DNA from: Hydractinia symbiolongicarpus
Taxonomy: Eukaryota > Cnidaria > Hydrozoa > Anthoathecata > Hydractiniidae
Assembly: GCF_029227915.1 (NCBI RefSeq)
Contig: NC_079884.1
Span: 21,080,001 to 21,144,000, forward strand
DNA: 64,000 nt
Direction: 5' to 3'
The translations under genes and the position numbers were made by a program. Within the stretch, counting starts at the first letter, position 1. Each line of letters begins with the position of its first letter. This document shows, piece after piece, positions 48,541 to 61,604 of this stretch. The notes under the pieces are model-generated. The model searched no databases. It was not told the origin of the DNA and saw only the letters and a list, made by a program, of their open reading frames with translations.

Positions 48541-51146
48541 GCTTCGAAACTACATCTTCCTTCACCGGTTGTTGTTGTCTGTTTATTAAAATGCATAACG
48601 AGAGGGTAATATATCTACCGTGCTTTTTCACTATCGGAACTATCGGATCGGTGCTTTTTCACTATATGAACATGTGGCCTTATTGCATTGTGTGAGCCTT
48701 ACTTTAACAATGTCTCGTTTTAACAACGAGGACGAAAAATTGGAGCTGAATAATAACTTTGGTTATTTTCGAATTTTTGATATTGACAAAAAAAACTTTG
48801 TCACCAGGACATTGAAAATGAAAAATGAAACTCAGTGCAAAATTTGAAAGCATTTCAAAATTATACAGGAATGTCATTCTTGATTAAGAAGTCCTAAAAC
48901 TATGCAGAAATAAATTCTTATTGACTGCACCGCAGACCTATATTGCACGCTTTGAATCGCCATGTTAACAATGCACGAATAAGCCACTATAAACCCTATA
49001 CCTATGTATGTATATGTATACGCAGCGAATCGAACTTAAAACTATGTTAACAATGCACGAAGTAGCTCTTTTTCAACGTTGCATCATTTGTGCAAGACCA
49101 AGTCAGGAAACTGAAAATTACGTTATTTATATATCTTATTAGGAAAATGAAAGTCGGCATTGTTGAAAAGTCAGTAAATTTTTAGTAGTGAGGAATATTT
49201 ATAACATACAACGCTTGGTCAGTTTACCGGCTAAATTTTATCAATATTTTTACTTTTTACGGACTCACTTTTGAAAATACTTGTTAACTTTATAAAGTGT
49301 ATAAAGAAATACAAAGTATACAAAGAAAAATAGTTAATTCTCTTTTTCATATACATAATTTCATGAACAATTTATGAAGGGATAATTTCATTTAAAATGA
49401 AAATTTCTAACGCTTTTATCCTTATTTTAAGACACTTCTTGCATTGCATGCATTTAAAAATGAAAACGCAAAATGGACATAAAAATTTAGTCGGAAAAAA
49501 TAGATGGTTGGTGAAAGATTTTGATCAGTAAAAATATTAGTCACTAATTCAAAAATTGGTCATCCTTTTACCGATTTATTAGGTAATTCTAAAACTGCGT
49601 ATATAAGTGCGCGATTTTTTGTTACACTCAATCATTTATAACGAAAGACAGCAGAAAAGTTATAAACGAGACAACGTCATTCAATGCAAAAACGCACAAC
49701 ATTCATTCATTAAAACACGCAGATATAAATAACCTGTTATGAAAATGCAACTAATTTGTCCCTGCTTATCTCTTAATGAAAGCGAGGCCAAATATGGCAT
49801 ATTTGAAAATAAAAAAATCCAACCACTGTCCAAATAATGACAAAACGACGTTTTCTGTGGTTAAAGCACGCTGGAAATTGACGAATTAGTCCAGCCACAT
49901 CAATACCAGTTTATATAGATTTTCCATTGCTAATTAAGATAATATATTTCCTCATTAAGATTTGTTTCCCTAGGCGATGAACCAAATATATGAAAAACAA
50001 TGGAAGCGAAATTTCTGAAAATAGGGAATTACTATTATATTGCTCTATTATTTTTAAGAATTTTTTCTTTCTTCCAGCTTTGCTTGCTCCTTTAAATGAA
50101 TCTAAACTACTGGGCTAAACTTTCATCTGTAAAACAATTTTACGTTGACGACGGAGAACTTTCACAAATAGTGAACGATGTAACCCTTTTAGTAGTTTGA
50201 TTGTCAACACACAAAAATAATGTCATAGACTTGAAACAAACAAACAAAATTCAATAGTCTGGGAGGAAAAACCCCTTACCTTTTAATGAAATTTATCAAA
50301 GGTTCCACGACTTTGTAACAAGATATCTAGTTTCAATAAATCAATAACCACCCAGTGACCTACCGATTGATGACTGCAAAATTGCTGACTACATGAATAC
50401 ATCATCATACCACATCATAGCGACTGTTTGTTGTCAATTGGGAACTTAATCACGAAGTTAAATACCTACCCTTTTTTTCTTTTTTGGGTGAACCGCACTT
50501 ACTCCTTCCTTCCTCACTTCTTTTTGCCAACTCGTAAACCCCAATCTCCAATTTTAACCTTTGCATTACACCTACAGGTGACTGTTCTTGGCAATGAATT
50601 AGCAGTTAAAGAGTGGGTGCGTTTGTTCACAAAATTTGAACTTCAACTGGTCTAACCAACTGCTTGCTCAAAATTACGACTGAACTACGACACGGTTACG
50701 ATACATAGATTAATAGATAATAGCTAAAATAGATACCTGGAAATCATTCAGTTTTAGTACCTCATTTATTTTCCCCGCGTCATAGTAAATTACTTTTATT
50801 AGGAACCAAGCAATTTCAATGATTGCGCAGCGAGTTAATTTTATTTGCCTAACTAAACGTCTATCCAGGATCCCGTGATGGACATTATGTTTTAATTCGT
50901 GATGTTATTAGCTAACAAGACACACCAGAATTCTAATTAGCACACGTAATTAAGAAATCGAGTTAATTAGAGATTGAAACATGCACCGGAAGTTAAAAGT
51001 CATATCAAGCAAGACTATTCTATTGTATCCTCTGGCATTGCAAGTTCAATATAACCAACGGTCAATGTATGGTTGATTCTTAAAAAATATTTGTTCATAC
51101 AATACACGCTTTTCATACAATATAGGTATATTGTTTAGACAACAAT

Positions 51147-51184
51147 GTCTATTGTTTGGGACAATATTGTCCCAAACAATAGAC
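51147..51184. repeat. 38-bp perfect palindrome
   Basis: GTCTATTGTTTGGGACAAT followed directly by its complement with no spacer. With a 2-nt offset the pairing resumes outside (ACAACAAT on the left, ATTGTTGC on the right), so the hairpin is longer than the perfect core. No gene is adjacent. Confidence 0.93.
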
Positions 51185-51647
51185 CTATTGTTGCTCATAA
51201 ATTGCTCATAAATTCTTTCACCACCATTGACTAGACTAAAGTAAAAAATATGAGACCGTTTTATAGCCCCCTTAAAAAATTCCTCATAGGGATCACGTGT
51301 TAAGACATTTTTTTCCCACCATTCTTGGTATCTGGTTCAAACCAATCGCAGCTGCCATAAATATATTTTAGTCTTCTTCTTCTGTATTCACGTCTAATTT
51401 AGAGAAATAAGAATCTATTTAGAGAAATAAGAATCGTGACCAGGTTTTTTAGAATTTAAATATTTTTATAAGGAAAGCGCGCAATAACGTTTACAGTTCT
51501 GTCGCTGTCGTCATCGTCATTTAAAACAGCAAACTCAACGTTGAGATCGGTTTTCTCAAGAGTAAGCGTAAAAAAAAATTAAACAATGTAAATGTATTTA
51601 CCTATATAAAAAAATCTAAAAATGATAAATATAAAATACATTTCATC

Positions 51648-54600
51648 CTATTTTTTGTCTTTGGCCGTAAAAATAGCAGCTGCCTTGGACGCACATTCAT
51701 TGAAGGCTTCCAATACGTCGAAACAATAATGAAGTTTGTCTGGATTATCCTTTAAGCAGGTATTATAGTTTTGAAATTCCTTTTCACACGATGCATTGAT
51801 GAATTGGATGAGCGGGCTAAAAAAGAAATAGTTGTACCAGATATGAAGCTGGCGTACGGATCGTGTTTAACGACACAAATTTCGCAAGGTAGTGTGACTT
51901 GCTGTTATGTTTGGCTACACTTTATTTTAAGTAACCTAGTTCATGAGCTTGAGGTTTGGCTAAAAATTTAAGCAACTACTCAGAAAGTTAAGCAAGAAGG
52001 CTTAAACCTGGATAATTTAACAAGCAATCTAATTTATTTAATAATAATTTAACAAGAAGAAGTCTTTGAATCTTTTTTTTCACGAAATTAAACATTAAAG
52101 CGAGAGATAGTGTATGGCTGAAATCTTGTTTAGCATTCTGTTAGCGATTGAGGCTAAAATGAAAATTAGAGATGTTTATAAAAAATTCGCGTAAGAGTGT
52201 TTTTTTGTAATTAAGCTACAAGATAAATAAAAAACACATTCTCGCAAAAGCACAATCAAAAATTTATTCCTCAATTCACCATGTACTTAAATGTGATACT
52301 CTTGCTTTCTCTAAGTAGGCTGTGGTTGGATCGCAGGGTATAAAGAACCAGCTTGCTTAAATAGGCCATTGATAGTTTTTCTGATAGGAAACAGATTAAA
52401 TACATGATTTGTCCTTCTTACTGAAATTCAGAAGTGATTAAAAAAGAAGACTCTTGAGTCATGTTCTGAAAACATCATTCATGGCTATTTTAAAAAAGGT
52501 ATAATTTCTATACAAAAAAATATTTAGTCTATCTAATTAAAATCACTCCAGCTTGTTATACTAAAGGTAGCTATATTAAGAACTGTTTTCCCATCTACAG
52601 AACAACGGATGTTTTCTGTAGCAGCGCACTGTGTACAACGTTTTGTTTACAATCTTGTATGAGACAAACAACTTAATTGTCACTCAGTGTTGCAATCACA
52701 TGTCCCATAGTAACATTTGACTTACTTCGCTGATGAGCATTGGTTTAATTTCCTTTTCTCTGACTGACAAACAGTTTGCCAAGTGTCCGGGTTGTTATCT
52801 ACACAATGAACATAGGCTTGGATTTGTTCGCGACATTCTTTTTCGACGTTGGTTATATTTTCGTCCCTGCGTAAAAAATAAAATTAACATTAAAAACCAA
52901 CCAATCATGTATAAATCCCGAAACATTTTCACTAAAACATCTTCGGGTATATTTCTTTACAATTTTTCAGTTCATGGTTGAGAATTTGAAATTTAAGTAG
53001 TTTTATTCTTGATATGCAAAAAATTCACATAAAAGTAAAGCCAGTCTCAAAACTTCGTCCTTAAAAAAGAACTGAACTGCATTCGATTTCACTATCTGAG
53101 ATTTTAAATAATATTTAATCACAGCCATAATTCTGGGTGACAAACTGGGTAGGCAAATGAAACTAAGTGGAAAAATGTAAATATGAAGTTTAGCACCAGC
53201 TACATTGTCATAATACAAAAGCAGGACACATAAGGCTACCCATAAAAAATTGTTCTTAGAACAATGATTGTTTTTGTTGTGTCACAAATCTTGTCAAATA
53301 AAAACAATGGCTTTTAGATTGTCCCTCAGCTCTGTTCACAAACTCTAAAGTTTGTTATTTTGGAATTTTTTTACACAATTTGACACGCAACAGCGTTGTG
53401 GTTTGACAGAAATGCTGATCAACTAGTATAGGAAGTGATCAGTGTGGCACACGACCACCCTGTATTTAACAAATACCACACACACAATATGAACGCGTGT
53501 GCAATGTTTTCGTCCCACTTAGAAAGAAAAAATATCCCTCGTGTTCCAATTATTATTTAGTAAAAATACTTATTTCAAAAATGCCAAGATATTTGAATTT
53601 TGAGAAACACTAAAAACAACAAGTTTTGGCCTGCACTACTTCACAGAGCAAAGTTAAAAAGGTCGTTAGTTACCGACGCAAGTAAAAGGGTGGTCCTCGT
53701 TATACAAAGTTGAAGATTTTAGCCAGGTAATTTTATAACTAAAATCCTTCTAAAAATAGAAACACGTTACCAGGTTATTATGCCGTGCTTCATCAAAATA
53801 GCTTCAAATTTCACATTTTGCCCCAAACATTGATTAGCTAATTAGAGAATAATTACCGGAAAATTGTTCAGTCATTGTTTACCTGGATAAGATTATACGG
53901 GGCGAATTTTTATTTCCAAAGCATTTAAGTCAAAGTGTTCAAAATCAGAATATTAAAATTAACAAAATATTTATCAAAAAATATTTAATGCTGTTTAAAG
54001 TTACAAGACAATGGTTACCGAGAAAAAGTGCAATCTTGGCGATGGAGAGGGCATGTTATCTGAGGTTCGAGTTAACTGAAGTTTTTATAGGAAAGCATTA
54101 GGAGAGTTCAAGAAAATGATTCGGCATAATGGACGTTCATCCACCGCTATAGTACGTATATAAAAATACAGAAAGAACTTTTCTTTTAATGAGGTCAAAT
54201 AACTTGCTATGCTATCCTGACAATTCTGTGTAAAATGAAAAGTGACAAAATTTAATCAAATTCAATAAATGAAAACCGTGATAAGTTTAAAAACCAAAAG
54301 TAGAAAAGTTGAAAGTGCCAGATTCTCTGGAAATTTTGCTCCCTTTAAAACCTTAAAAAACAATTTTGTCAAAGCGTAAGCATTTGAACGAGGCAAAGCT
54401 CGATTAATAATAATTTGTACTGGTTCATCTTTACACGTATAATTATTAAGCCAGTCAATCAAAAATTTACGAATTTATAATTTGTTTTATCTTAGTTATA
54501 CCAGACACGTAGAAAGGGACATATGGAAATGATTTTGAATAATGAAAGCAAAATTTCCCTCGTATGAAAATAGCATACATTGTGATTTACTCGTCCCTGG

Positions 54601-55704
54601 TTTACTAAACGTGCGCCTTTTTCAACGTTAAAATTTTATGTCGCCAATTTTATGGCTACGCGAGAAATTTAAATTAGAAAATTTGCAGAACAATGCATAC
54701 TTGTATTATTGTGTAGTGAAACCACATCCGCCATGCTGGTGGCCAGCCATCAGATTACGTTATAATTATATGTTACAATACCACACAAAACAATGCGTTC
54801 TAAACATCGTATATTTGTCCTAAATGTGGTCTAATAAATTCTAACTTAAATGTTTTTTTTGCTATGTCCCGCTACAAAAAAAATAGCAAAACAAGACGGC
54901 TGATTTCGAATTTTGCCGCCACAAGTGATTATATTAGTTGTTTCTATATTAGAGTCGCACATTTCAATTTTGTCAATGTTCAATGCGGATTTAGGACTTC
55001 ATTTATTTGCTTAAATCCATACTCTTGAAAGACGCTATTGTTGTTGACGTCAGCACGACCACTTTTCCTGAATTTCGCGACCTTTGTGGGCGCCAGCGTG
55101 GACTATTTCGTTGCACGAACACGCTAGAGGATGCCACTTAACCGCTCTCTACCTACGCTCTCTACCTAGTCTACGCATGCGCAAAAGTAGCTTCATTAAT
55201 TTTGTCCACGATTGTATTTTTCATTTTAATATTACCGTAAATGACGGATTAGGCGCCCCGGTGTTAGGGAAAAAATTTCTAAATACGCACTCCTGCTCTA
55301 ATAAGAGCCCCAGCCCCCTTTAGAAAAGGGGGCGCTTTGTGGATTGGCACGAAAAACAACTTATACATATAAAAAATACTATATATTTCTTTCTTTCTTT
55401 TTTGTTTTTGTTTCTAATTTTTATTCATAAAAATTATGAGAATAAAGTTTAAAAAATCGGCCTTTCTGAAAAAAAAAATTAATACACACCCCTGCTGAAT
55501 TAACCGCCCCTGCCAAATAAGTGCCCCCCCTGTCAAGATGAAATTCTGAAATAAGCGCCCGGGCGCTTACTCCGTCATTACCGGTATGTTAAGTTGTAAC
55601 AATATTTTTACGTATCCAACTTAGCATAATGCATAAAAAAAATTCTTTTCTGAGCATTTCGAAGTAATAAGCTAAAAACAAAAACGAAAGAAGGTTACTT
55701 ACAT
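51648..55704 (-). CDS. CHCHD5: CHCHD5, twin-CX9C mitochondrial protein
   Basis: CHCHD5 is a small mitochondrial intermembrane-space protein with paired CX9C motifs, imported and oxidised by the MIA40 pathway. Its exact role is unclear. Coding exons on the minus strand are 52726-52866 and 51648-51816 (stop TAG). Eight cysteines form four exact CX9C motifs, at residues 12/22, 34/44, 58/68 and 79/89 in the proposed protein. This is the double-CHCH layout of CHCHD5. SSANPLIQFINASCEKEF parallels the SSHPII...QAC linker of the human protein. The start is inferred. Exon 52726-52866 begins with a single G before GAC, so a preceding exon must end in two bases. A strong donor (GTAAGT) after ...AAATAT at 55703 would give a split start codon AT|G and 103 aa (human 110). 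The two coding exons are firm, the first exon is tentative. Confidence 0.85.
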
Positions 55705-57281
55705 ATTTGTCTTCACAGCAACATTAGAAATATATGTGTGTTTATGTATTCTATAAGGAAAACAATGTTACAAGCAGCTGTCTGTATTACAAAATCGATG
55801 CACAATTACAGCTTAATTGTGAATTTCAACAAAATATATGGAAATGGTAAAGGATTGAAGAGAATCATTTAGGATTGTCACCTGGTGGTGATGTTTTTTT
55901 ATTACAAATCTGTTGTTAATACAAATATGTTGCTCTAACATATGTTGGGAAATTTGAGAGTTGGGGATGATTTTTAAGAATATGTTTGAGATGTTATGCT
56001 TAAAATTGTAAATAGAATAACAAAGTTTCCTAGCCGTCGAGATTTGCCTATTACTAACTTTCCCTCTGCTGGAATGTGTTCTTGTGTCGACTAAAAAACA
56101 CTGCAAACGCTGCATTTTCACAGAGATTATGATTAGTTTAGGCTATCATCTTCGTACCAAAGAATAAAGAATAAGGAGACAAATGATTTGAGCCCCGTGC
56201 CAAATGGAGAAACTAGATCTTTCAAAGATTTACTAAAACAGGACGCTTTGACAAGTTATGGCTATCCTCTGCCTAGCAGGACTTTCTGTTACGATAAGGG
56301 TGTTAAATTTTGTGTTTTCGTCAGTCATTACAGTACAGACATTCGTCAGGCGTCATTTATTAATTACGTAATAATAGATTACAGCATTAAAATATTTACC
56401 CCATCTACCCTAAAAAATAATTTTCTAAACTTTTACCCACTCACCCTTTTAAGGTTGCGTGAATTTCGCATTGCCCATAACAATTTTTTTTTTTATTATC
56501 TAATTTTCAGCAGTTTTAGAAACCAAAATAGGTGAAAACACATTCAAAAAAATAAGTGAAAACGTATGAAAAAAAAAAGGTGAAAGAGTGTAAAAAAAGA
56601 TATGCGAGAACTTATGGACAGAAAAAAAGCAAAAAGTAAGAGCGAAAATTGCAACAGTATTATCAGACAAACATACTCAACCATTGTTTAGCTACAACTC
56701 ATTCATTTTGTTTAACAACAATCCTTCACAACTAAAAACTATGTACACTTTATACTTATAAAAATATAAATAAATATATTAAATATTTAAATTCACAATT
56801 ATTACATTGTCATACCTAAATTTAAAAATAATATTTGACATACTTTAGGGTGCAAAATTATAATTCAAAAGGTTTAGATGATTGGTGCTCGACTAAAACG
56901 AGACCGCGTGAATAGTATTAGTGAAAGACAGTTAAACATTTAGTGTGTCAAAATTCACTCTTTTTTTAATACGTAGCATAATTTTCACCATAGATATTTT
57001 TCTTGTCGACGAAAATGTAAGATCATAATTGTACAATCGGCTAGTTGGCCGTCACGTTTGTTTGCTGTATTTGACTGCACTTTTATAATCGACAATCGAA
57101 ACATTTAAATCCAGCTGTAGAAAATTAGTATTGACACCAACTTTACTTTTCTCTGAATAAAAGACAGGGGAATTATATTTGGAAAAATATCTACAAATTA
57201 AAGTTTTTGACAACAAAGAATCTCAATTACTGTAAAGTATTACTTAAAGGGCAACAGACATCATGCACAAAAAAATTACGT
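52867..57281. other. CHCHD5 5' intron and flanking interval
   Basis: This includes the proposed 2.8-kb intron (52867-55702) and the region up to the 3' end of LRRIQ3. Apart from the TTAA-flanked element at 55230-55588, no feature is supported. The open frames at 54262-54462 (minus) and 56188-56535 (plus) have no splice or family support. Confidence 0.45.
55230..55588. mobile_element. TTAA-flanked non-autonomous DNA transposon
   Basis: The 359-bp element has imperfect terminal inverted repeats of about 30 bp (left TTACCGTAAATGACGGATTA then GGCGCCCC, right GGGCGCTTACTCCGTCATTA then CCGGTATG). TTAA is present at 55226-55229 and 55589-55592, as for Kolobok or piggyBac-type insertion. The interior holds GCGCCCC/GCCCCC-type repeats that are much more GC-rich than the surroundings. 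No transposase is encoded. It lies in the proposed CHCHD5 intron. Confidence 0.75.
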
Positions 57282-60200
57282 TCAAACACTTGGTGGTGGC
57301 AACTCCTTTATGGCCAGTGCAGGTGTTCTCAAACCCCTTTCTTGTTTCTCTGTTCGCGATTTTAAAAGTTTTAACAAGTCCGCTTTCCTATTCAGCTCTT
57401 TCTCAGCTAGTACCGTTCTAATTTTGTGTTTCATCGCTACAGTCTCAGCTTGCATTGCCGACTTCTTACCACCCATATAATCATCCGCCAACCCTTTTCT
57501 CTCCGCCATTATGCTTTTAATTTCTTTCACTTTTTTCGCTTTCTGTTCCGTCGTTTCTTCTTTGCGACTTATCCGATCGTGGTTCGCCAAAGCTTTTCCA
57601 ACCGAAGCATTCTGACAGTTAAACTCGAGCGCGAATTTATAATTTTCGCGAGCGGTATTTCGCGTCTCGTGGTTAGCTGTTCTTTTCGCGGTCAGCTGGT
57701 CGAAAGATACGTTATTGGCTTGTCTACGATCTTCAACAGCTTTGAGTATTTTCATTCGTTCGCTTAGTTTTCCCTCCACAGCGTCAGCTTGATAATTCTT
57801 CTTGTGTCGTCTCACTCGATCCCTGCAATTACGTTCGACGTCCCGTATATGTCCCACATGGTTCCTTCGCCCCACTAAAACCTCTGCGTTACGCCGGTCT
57901 CTGTATGCTTTGTCAACTGCCTGAAAATAAGACAGTCCCATTGAGCCTTGTGTTTTAAGAAACAGCTTCTGGTCAGCATTCACCTTCTTCTTTTGTAACT
58001 TTTTCTTTAGTGCTGGTGCACTTTTCAACTGCCTTTCTATTTCTCTGACAGATTTTCTTATGTCTTCGGCCCCTTCCACGGTGCGCGTGATCAGCTCCAC
58101 TAAGGGGTCGTGCTTCATCGTGTGAGGCTTCTGTACGCTTAAACGAAATCCACTGTCTGCATTGTCATTATTCTTTTCACTTGTCTGCTTTACTTCTCCA
58201 AGAAATTCGTATTGTGTATAATACTTACCTATTTTAGACCGTTTTTTCAAACCGCTTATAGATTCAAGCAGACCCATTGTCTTAGCTAATTGGATCACAT
58301 CCTTTGGTAATTGCTCCCTTTCGACTGGAGAAGATAGAACCAACCGCTGGATTTTCGTCTTGCCAGGCTTAACTTTACCAATATGCGAGCTTGTTTCTTT
58401 TTCTAATATTTTGGCGGCCTTTCCTTGTAGCTTTTCAAGGTCAATATTGATATGTTTTCGCACATTTATAACTTCACCTTCTATTAAGAGTGGCAGTTTC
58501 TTTTCAGGCTGAAGTGACTTATCTGATTTTAACGGAATAAAGCTCTTATGTCTGGAGCGTCTCAACTTGAGATATGTTTCGTAGTCCAACTTTAGAGAGG
58601 ATAGGCTCTGATATATCAAACTGTCTTGTTGTTGTTGTGTGATGGGCGTGGACGGTGGAGGGTTAGGGTAGCCTTTAAAACTTCGATAGAATCTTTGAAT
58701 AGATACAGCAGCCCTATATTACAGTTTGAATCAATGAAACAGATGAAAAAAAAGAACGAAGGAAAAGAAAAACATCGACACTGTCATCTTACCTTCAACA
58801 AGAACAAAAAAACAAAACAAAAAAACACCATAACATCACCGAAGACGACGACAACGACGACGACAATAACACAACGATGACGGCTACTATGACAATAACA
58901 CAACAGCAACAGCGACAATGGAAACAATAACAAAACGACAATGCTCATCTTGTCGTCAAACAGAAAAAAACAAAAACAACACCTGACACCAGCGATAACA
59001 TGGACACCAACGTCACCGACGACGACAATAACGGCAATACGACGACGAAGTCGACAATAGGAAAGAAAACACAGACTTACCACAAGCGCGCATCCATAAC
59101 GTAGTTATATCGAAGTCTGACAAGAAAGCCCCGAATGTAACGCTGAATGACCAACACAGGACACCATCTCGATTGAATAGAATTGATTGTTGACATGTCT
59201 TGGTTAATGAGAAGCAAAGTTTTGCTATATGATTGATCCTGGAAAACAAACACAGTTGAATTATTATACAGGGTGGCCACTCTTTTTATAAAATTTGAGA
59301 TTTCAGGACTTTTGATAACAATTCTCAACCATTTTTCAGAAGACGGCGGTATATTTTCATTAAAAAAATGATGAGATTTGAGGACATTTTCATACTTTTC
59401 CAAAAAAATTGAGAAGATTGAGAACAAAGATAAAGTTGTTACAAAATCGACTTTAGTTTAGATGAGTTTAGGAGAGACTTTTCAAAATTGAGGAGAATTA
59501 AATAGTTTTGAGGAGGTGTGGCAACCTGCTAAACTTTCTGACACCACTACAAATAGAACTTTACAAACAGTTTTTTTCGGAAAAACTCAATATTTGTTTG
59601 ATCCTGAACTGTATTGTTGGGACGACCACGAATTTTTGGCAGTAAAACATGGAAGTTAACAAAAAACTCTCTAGAGATAAAATGTTAAAATGTTGGTAAA
59701 AGTTTTAAAAAACAAAATCACCATGTATCAAAAGCTTAATGTTAACAGCAGCAAAAGTTTGGTGGTGTTATTTCCCTAAAAATAAGAAACTCAGATAATC
59801 TGAATCCTATCATCAAACCCATTTATATCGACGAAAAAACACAGCAAAATTGAAATATGACACAGGTAGTAATGTTACTAGTAGTTTATTGGGATCTAAA
59901 AATTTTAAATTCCCTTTTTTAAACAGACTAACCAAAGGGAAAATTAGTAGATTTTGTAGGACAGGCATTTTAGTGAATTTCTGACGACATTTTGTATTCA
60001 ATAATAATAAAAGTACTAGCAAACGAAAGTTGCTACATATAATAATGAATGCAAAATTGAGTAGATTAATACAAACAAGAACTTACCTGTTTTGCTGCCA
60101 GGTAAGACGAATTAAAAAAGAATCGAGAATGCATAGATTTGAACTGAAAAGGAAAATCTGCGTCCTCTATGACTTCTTCATCCGACACGACGCACTGATC

Positions 60201-61604
60201 TAGTGCTTTCAAAGTCCATATTGCGTTCACTACACAATGTCGATAGTTCTTTTTTATACTGATTGGTGTATCATTTAGTGTTAGATTGTACAATGTTGGC
60301 GAGGAGGATAGATATTTCAACTCTTCAAGTTTATATATTCCATTATCATGCATGTACAGTGTTGTCAATTTGGAAAGTGAACGCCAGAAGTCATGCTTGG
60401 GTAAATGATTGATCTAAATAAACAAAAAACTTTTAAAATATAAATTTTGCCATCTCGTTGGTATGAACTACTAGCTGTCATTTATCAATCAGTTGGTGAT
60501 AAGAAAGATTAGCGATCTTTGTGAGTCAGAAATTTGGGGTTGTCACAGCTTTAAAATCTCAGCTCTGCAAAGATTTTAGAGGTCAGTTTAGGGCTCAAAA
60601 TTTGGTAAAAACAATGCAAAATGCATGGAATCACAGTCCTGATATTTACTTACGCGTGCATCTAAGTGATTACGTAATGCCCAATTGAGGTAAAAATGTA
60701 AACAAACCAAGCGAATAAGTTACCTCCATTTCTGCGCACGCAGGAAAAACATGACACTATGATTGAGTGTATGCATAAAAACAATCCACACCTTGCTCAA
60801 AGTTTAGGGTTGCGTACTAATAATCAAGTCTTTTGTTCCATGAATATCAAAGATGTTGTTTTGTTCAATTGCTCTATTAATGATGATCATCATTGGAATG
60901 TTAACTTACCGATAGTTATTAAGTGAAAAATAATACAGTAGGAATTGCTAACAAAAATACTGGTTTATCATTTTTTACAACATAATAATAAATACTTTGA
61001 AAGAAAAGAGAAAGGATATTTTAGGTGAGTTCAATATTTTGGGTTCAAATAAGATTTTAGGACAGCCTACTTTTTCTTAAGTTACTTTGGAAGATTTAGG
61101 TGTGCCTGTCTTGAAAAAGCAACCACTACAGAAAAGACTTTATTGTCCAATACCAAGTAACATAAAGAAAAACAACTTTTCCGAAGAAAAAAACAACTAC
61201 TATGCATATATATACCTGATTAGAATGTATATCCAAACAGATCAAATTGACACACCATCGAATTGGTTTGATATCTTGCAAAAAATTATTGCTCAAGTTA
61301 CATATTGTCAGTTTTTTGCAAATATCAATTAAGCAGACATCCCGAAGCCGTTTGCAAGACAACAAAAGCAAATATGCATCACCAGGGTATAATGGCTTCT
61401 TGTTAGAGAAGGTGCTTCCATTAGAAATAAGATCGTCCTCCGTTAAAGTGTGAAGTAGGCCTTCCTTTTGAGCAGCTTCTAAAAAATCCTTTTCCAGTAA
61501 TATCACATTGTTTTTTTTAAATTTGTTGGACTCATTTTCTGCATATTCTTGCCAAGGTAAAAGTTTTGGATTGCCAAAATCCACAGACATAAAGTTTGTA
61601 TATC
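57282..61604 (-). CDS. LRRIQ3: LRRIQ3, leucine-rich repeat and IQ motif protein 3
   Basis: This is an LRR/IQ protein linked to cilia and sperm, and the IQ motif is a calmodulin-binding type. Exons on the minus strand are 61216-61604 (ATG at 61588-61590), 60087-60413, 59081-59238 and 57282-58620. GT-AG borders and phases join to 732 aa (human 624). LRRs occupy about residues 90-190 (ICKKLTICNLSNNFL, LTTLYMHDNGIYKLEELKYL). A conserved block follows (YRHCVVNAIWTLKALD, VVSDEEVIEDADFP). The IQ motif is VIQRYIRGFLVRLRYNY at about 264-280. The last 446 residues are Lys/Glu/Arg-rich and probably coiled coil. Order and wording follow human LRRIQ3, with a longer C-terminal part. A TTTTAG acceptor ends 14 nt before the ATG. 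The gene lies 0.6 kb downstream of AGBL4 on the same strand. Confidence 0.93.
58621..59080 (-). repeat. LRRIQ3 intron 3 with CGA/CAA trinucleotide-rich low complexity
   Basis: About 58800-59060 is dominated by ACAACGACGACGACAATAAC-type trinucleotides and short purine/AC runs. Open frames across it with Val- or Thr-rich homopolymers are artefacts of this composition. Confidence 0.8.

Larger units (their letters stand above)
43899..51647. other. 7.7-kb interval with no confirmed gene
   Basis: I found no exon chain here. It contains the tandem array at 45691-45968, an AAAT microsatellite (about 47251-47287), repeat copy B at 48400-48540 and a 38-bp palindrome at 51147-51184. A possible isolated terminal exon lies at 50579-50655: an acceptor-like CACCTACAG, then an open frame beginning VTVLGNELAVKEWVRLF and ending in TAA. 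A 45-codon frame at 48710-48847 (start MSRFNNEDEKLELNNNFGYF) also reads like protein. Neither could be tied to a gene. Confidence 0.4.

Noticed and set aside
48292-48609. 105-codon plus-strand frame
   Set aside because: Half of it is repeat copy B (48400-48540), and it shows no family features.
54262-56535. Frames at 54262-54462 (minus) and 56188-56535 (plus)
   Set aside because: No start context, splice partner or recognisable motif. The second becomes plainly AT-driven toward its end.
58784-59083. Val- and Phe-rich minus-strand frame
   Set aside because: It lies in the CGA/CAA low-complexity part of LRRIQ3 intron 3.
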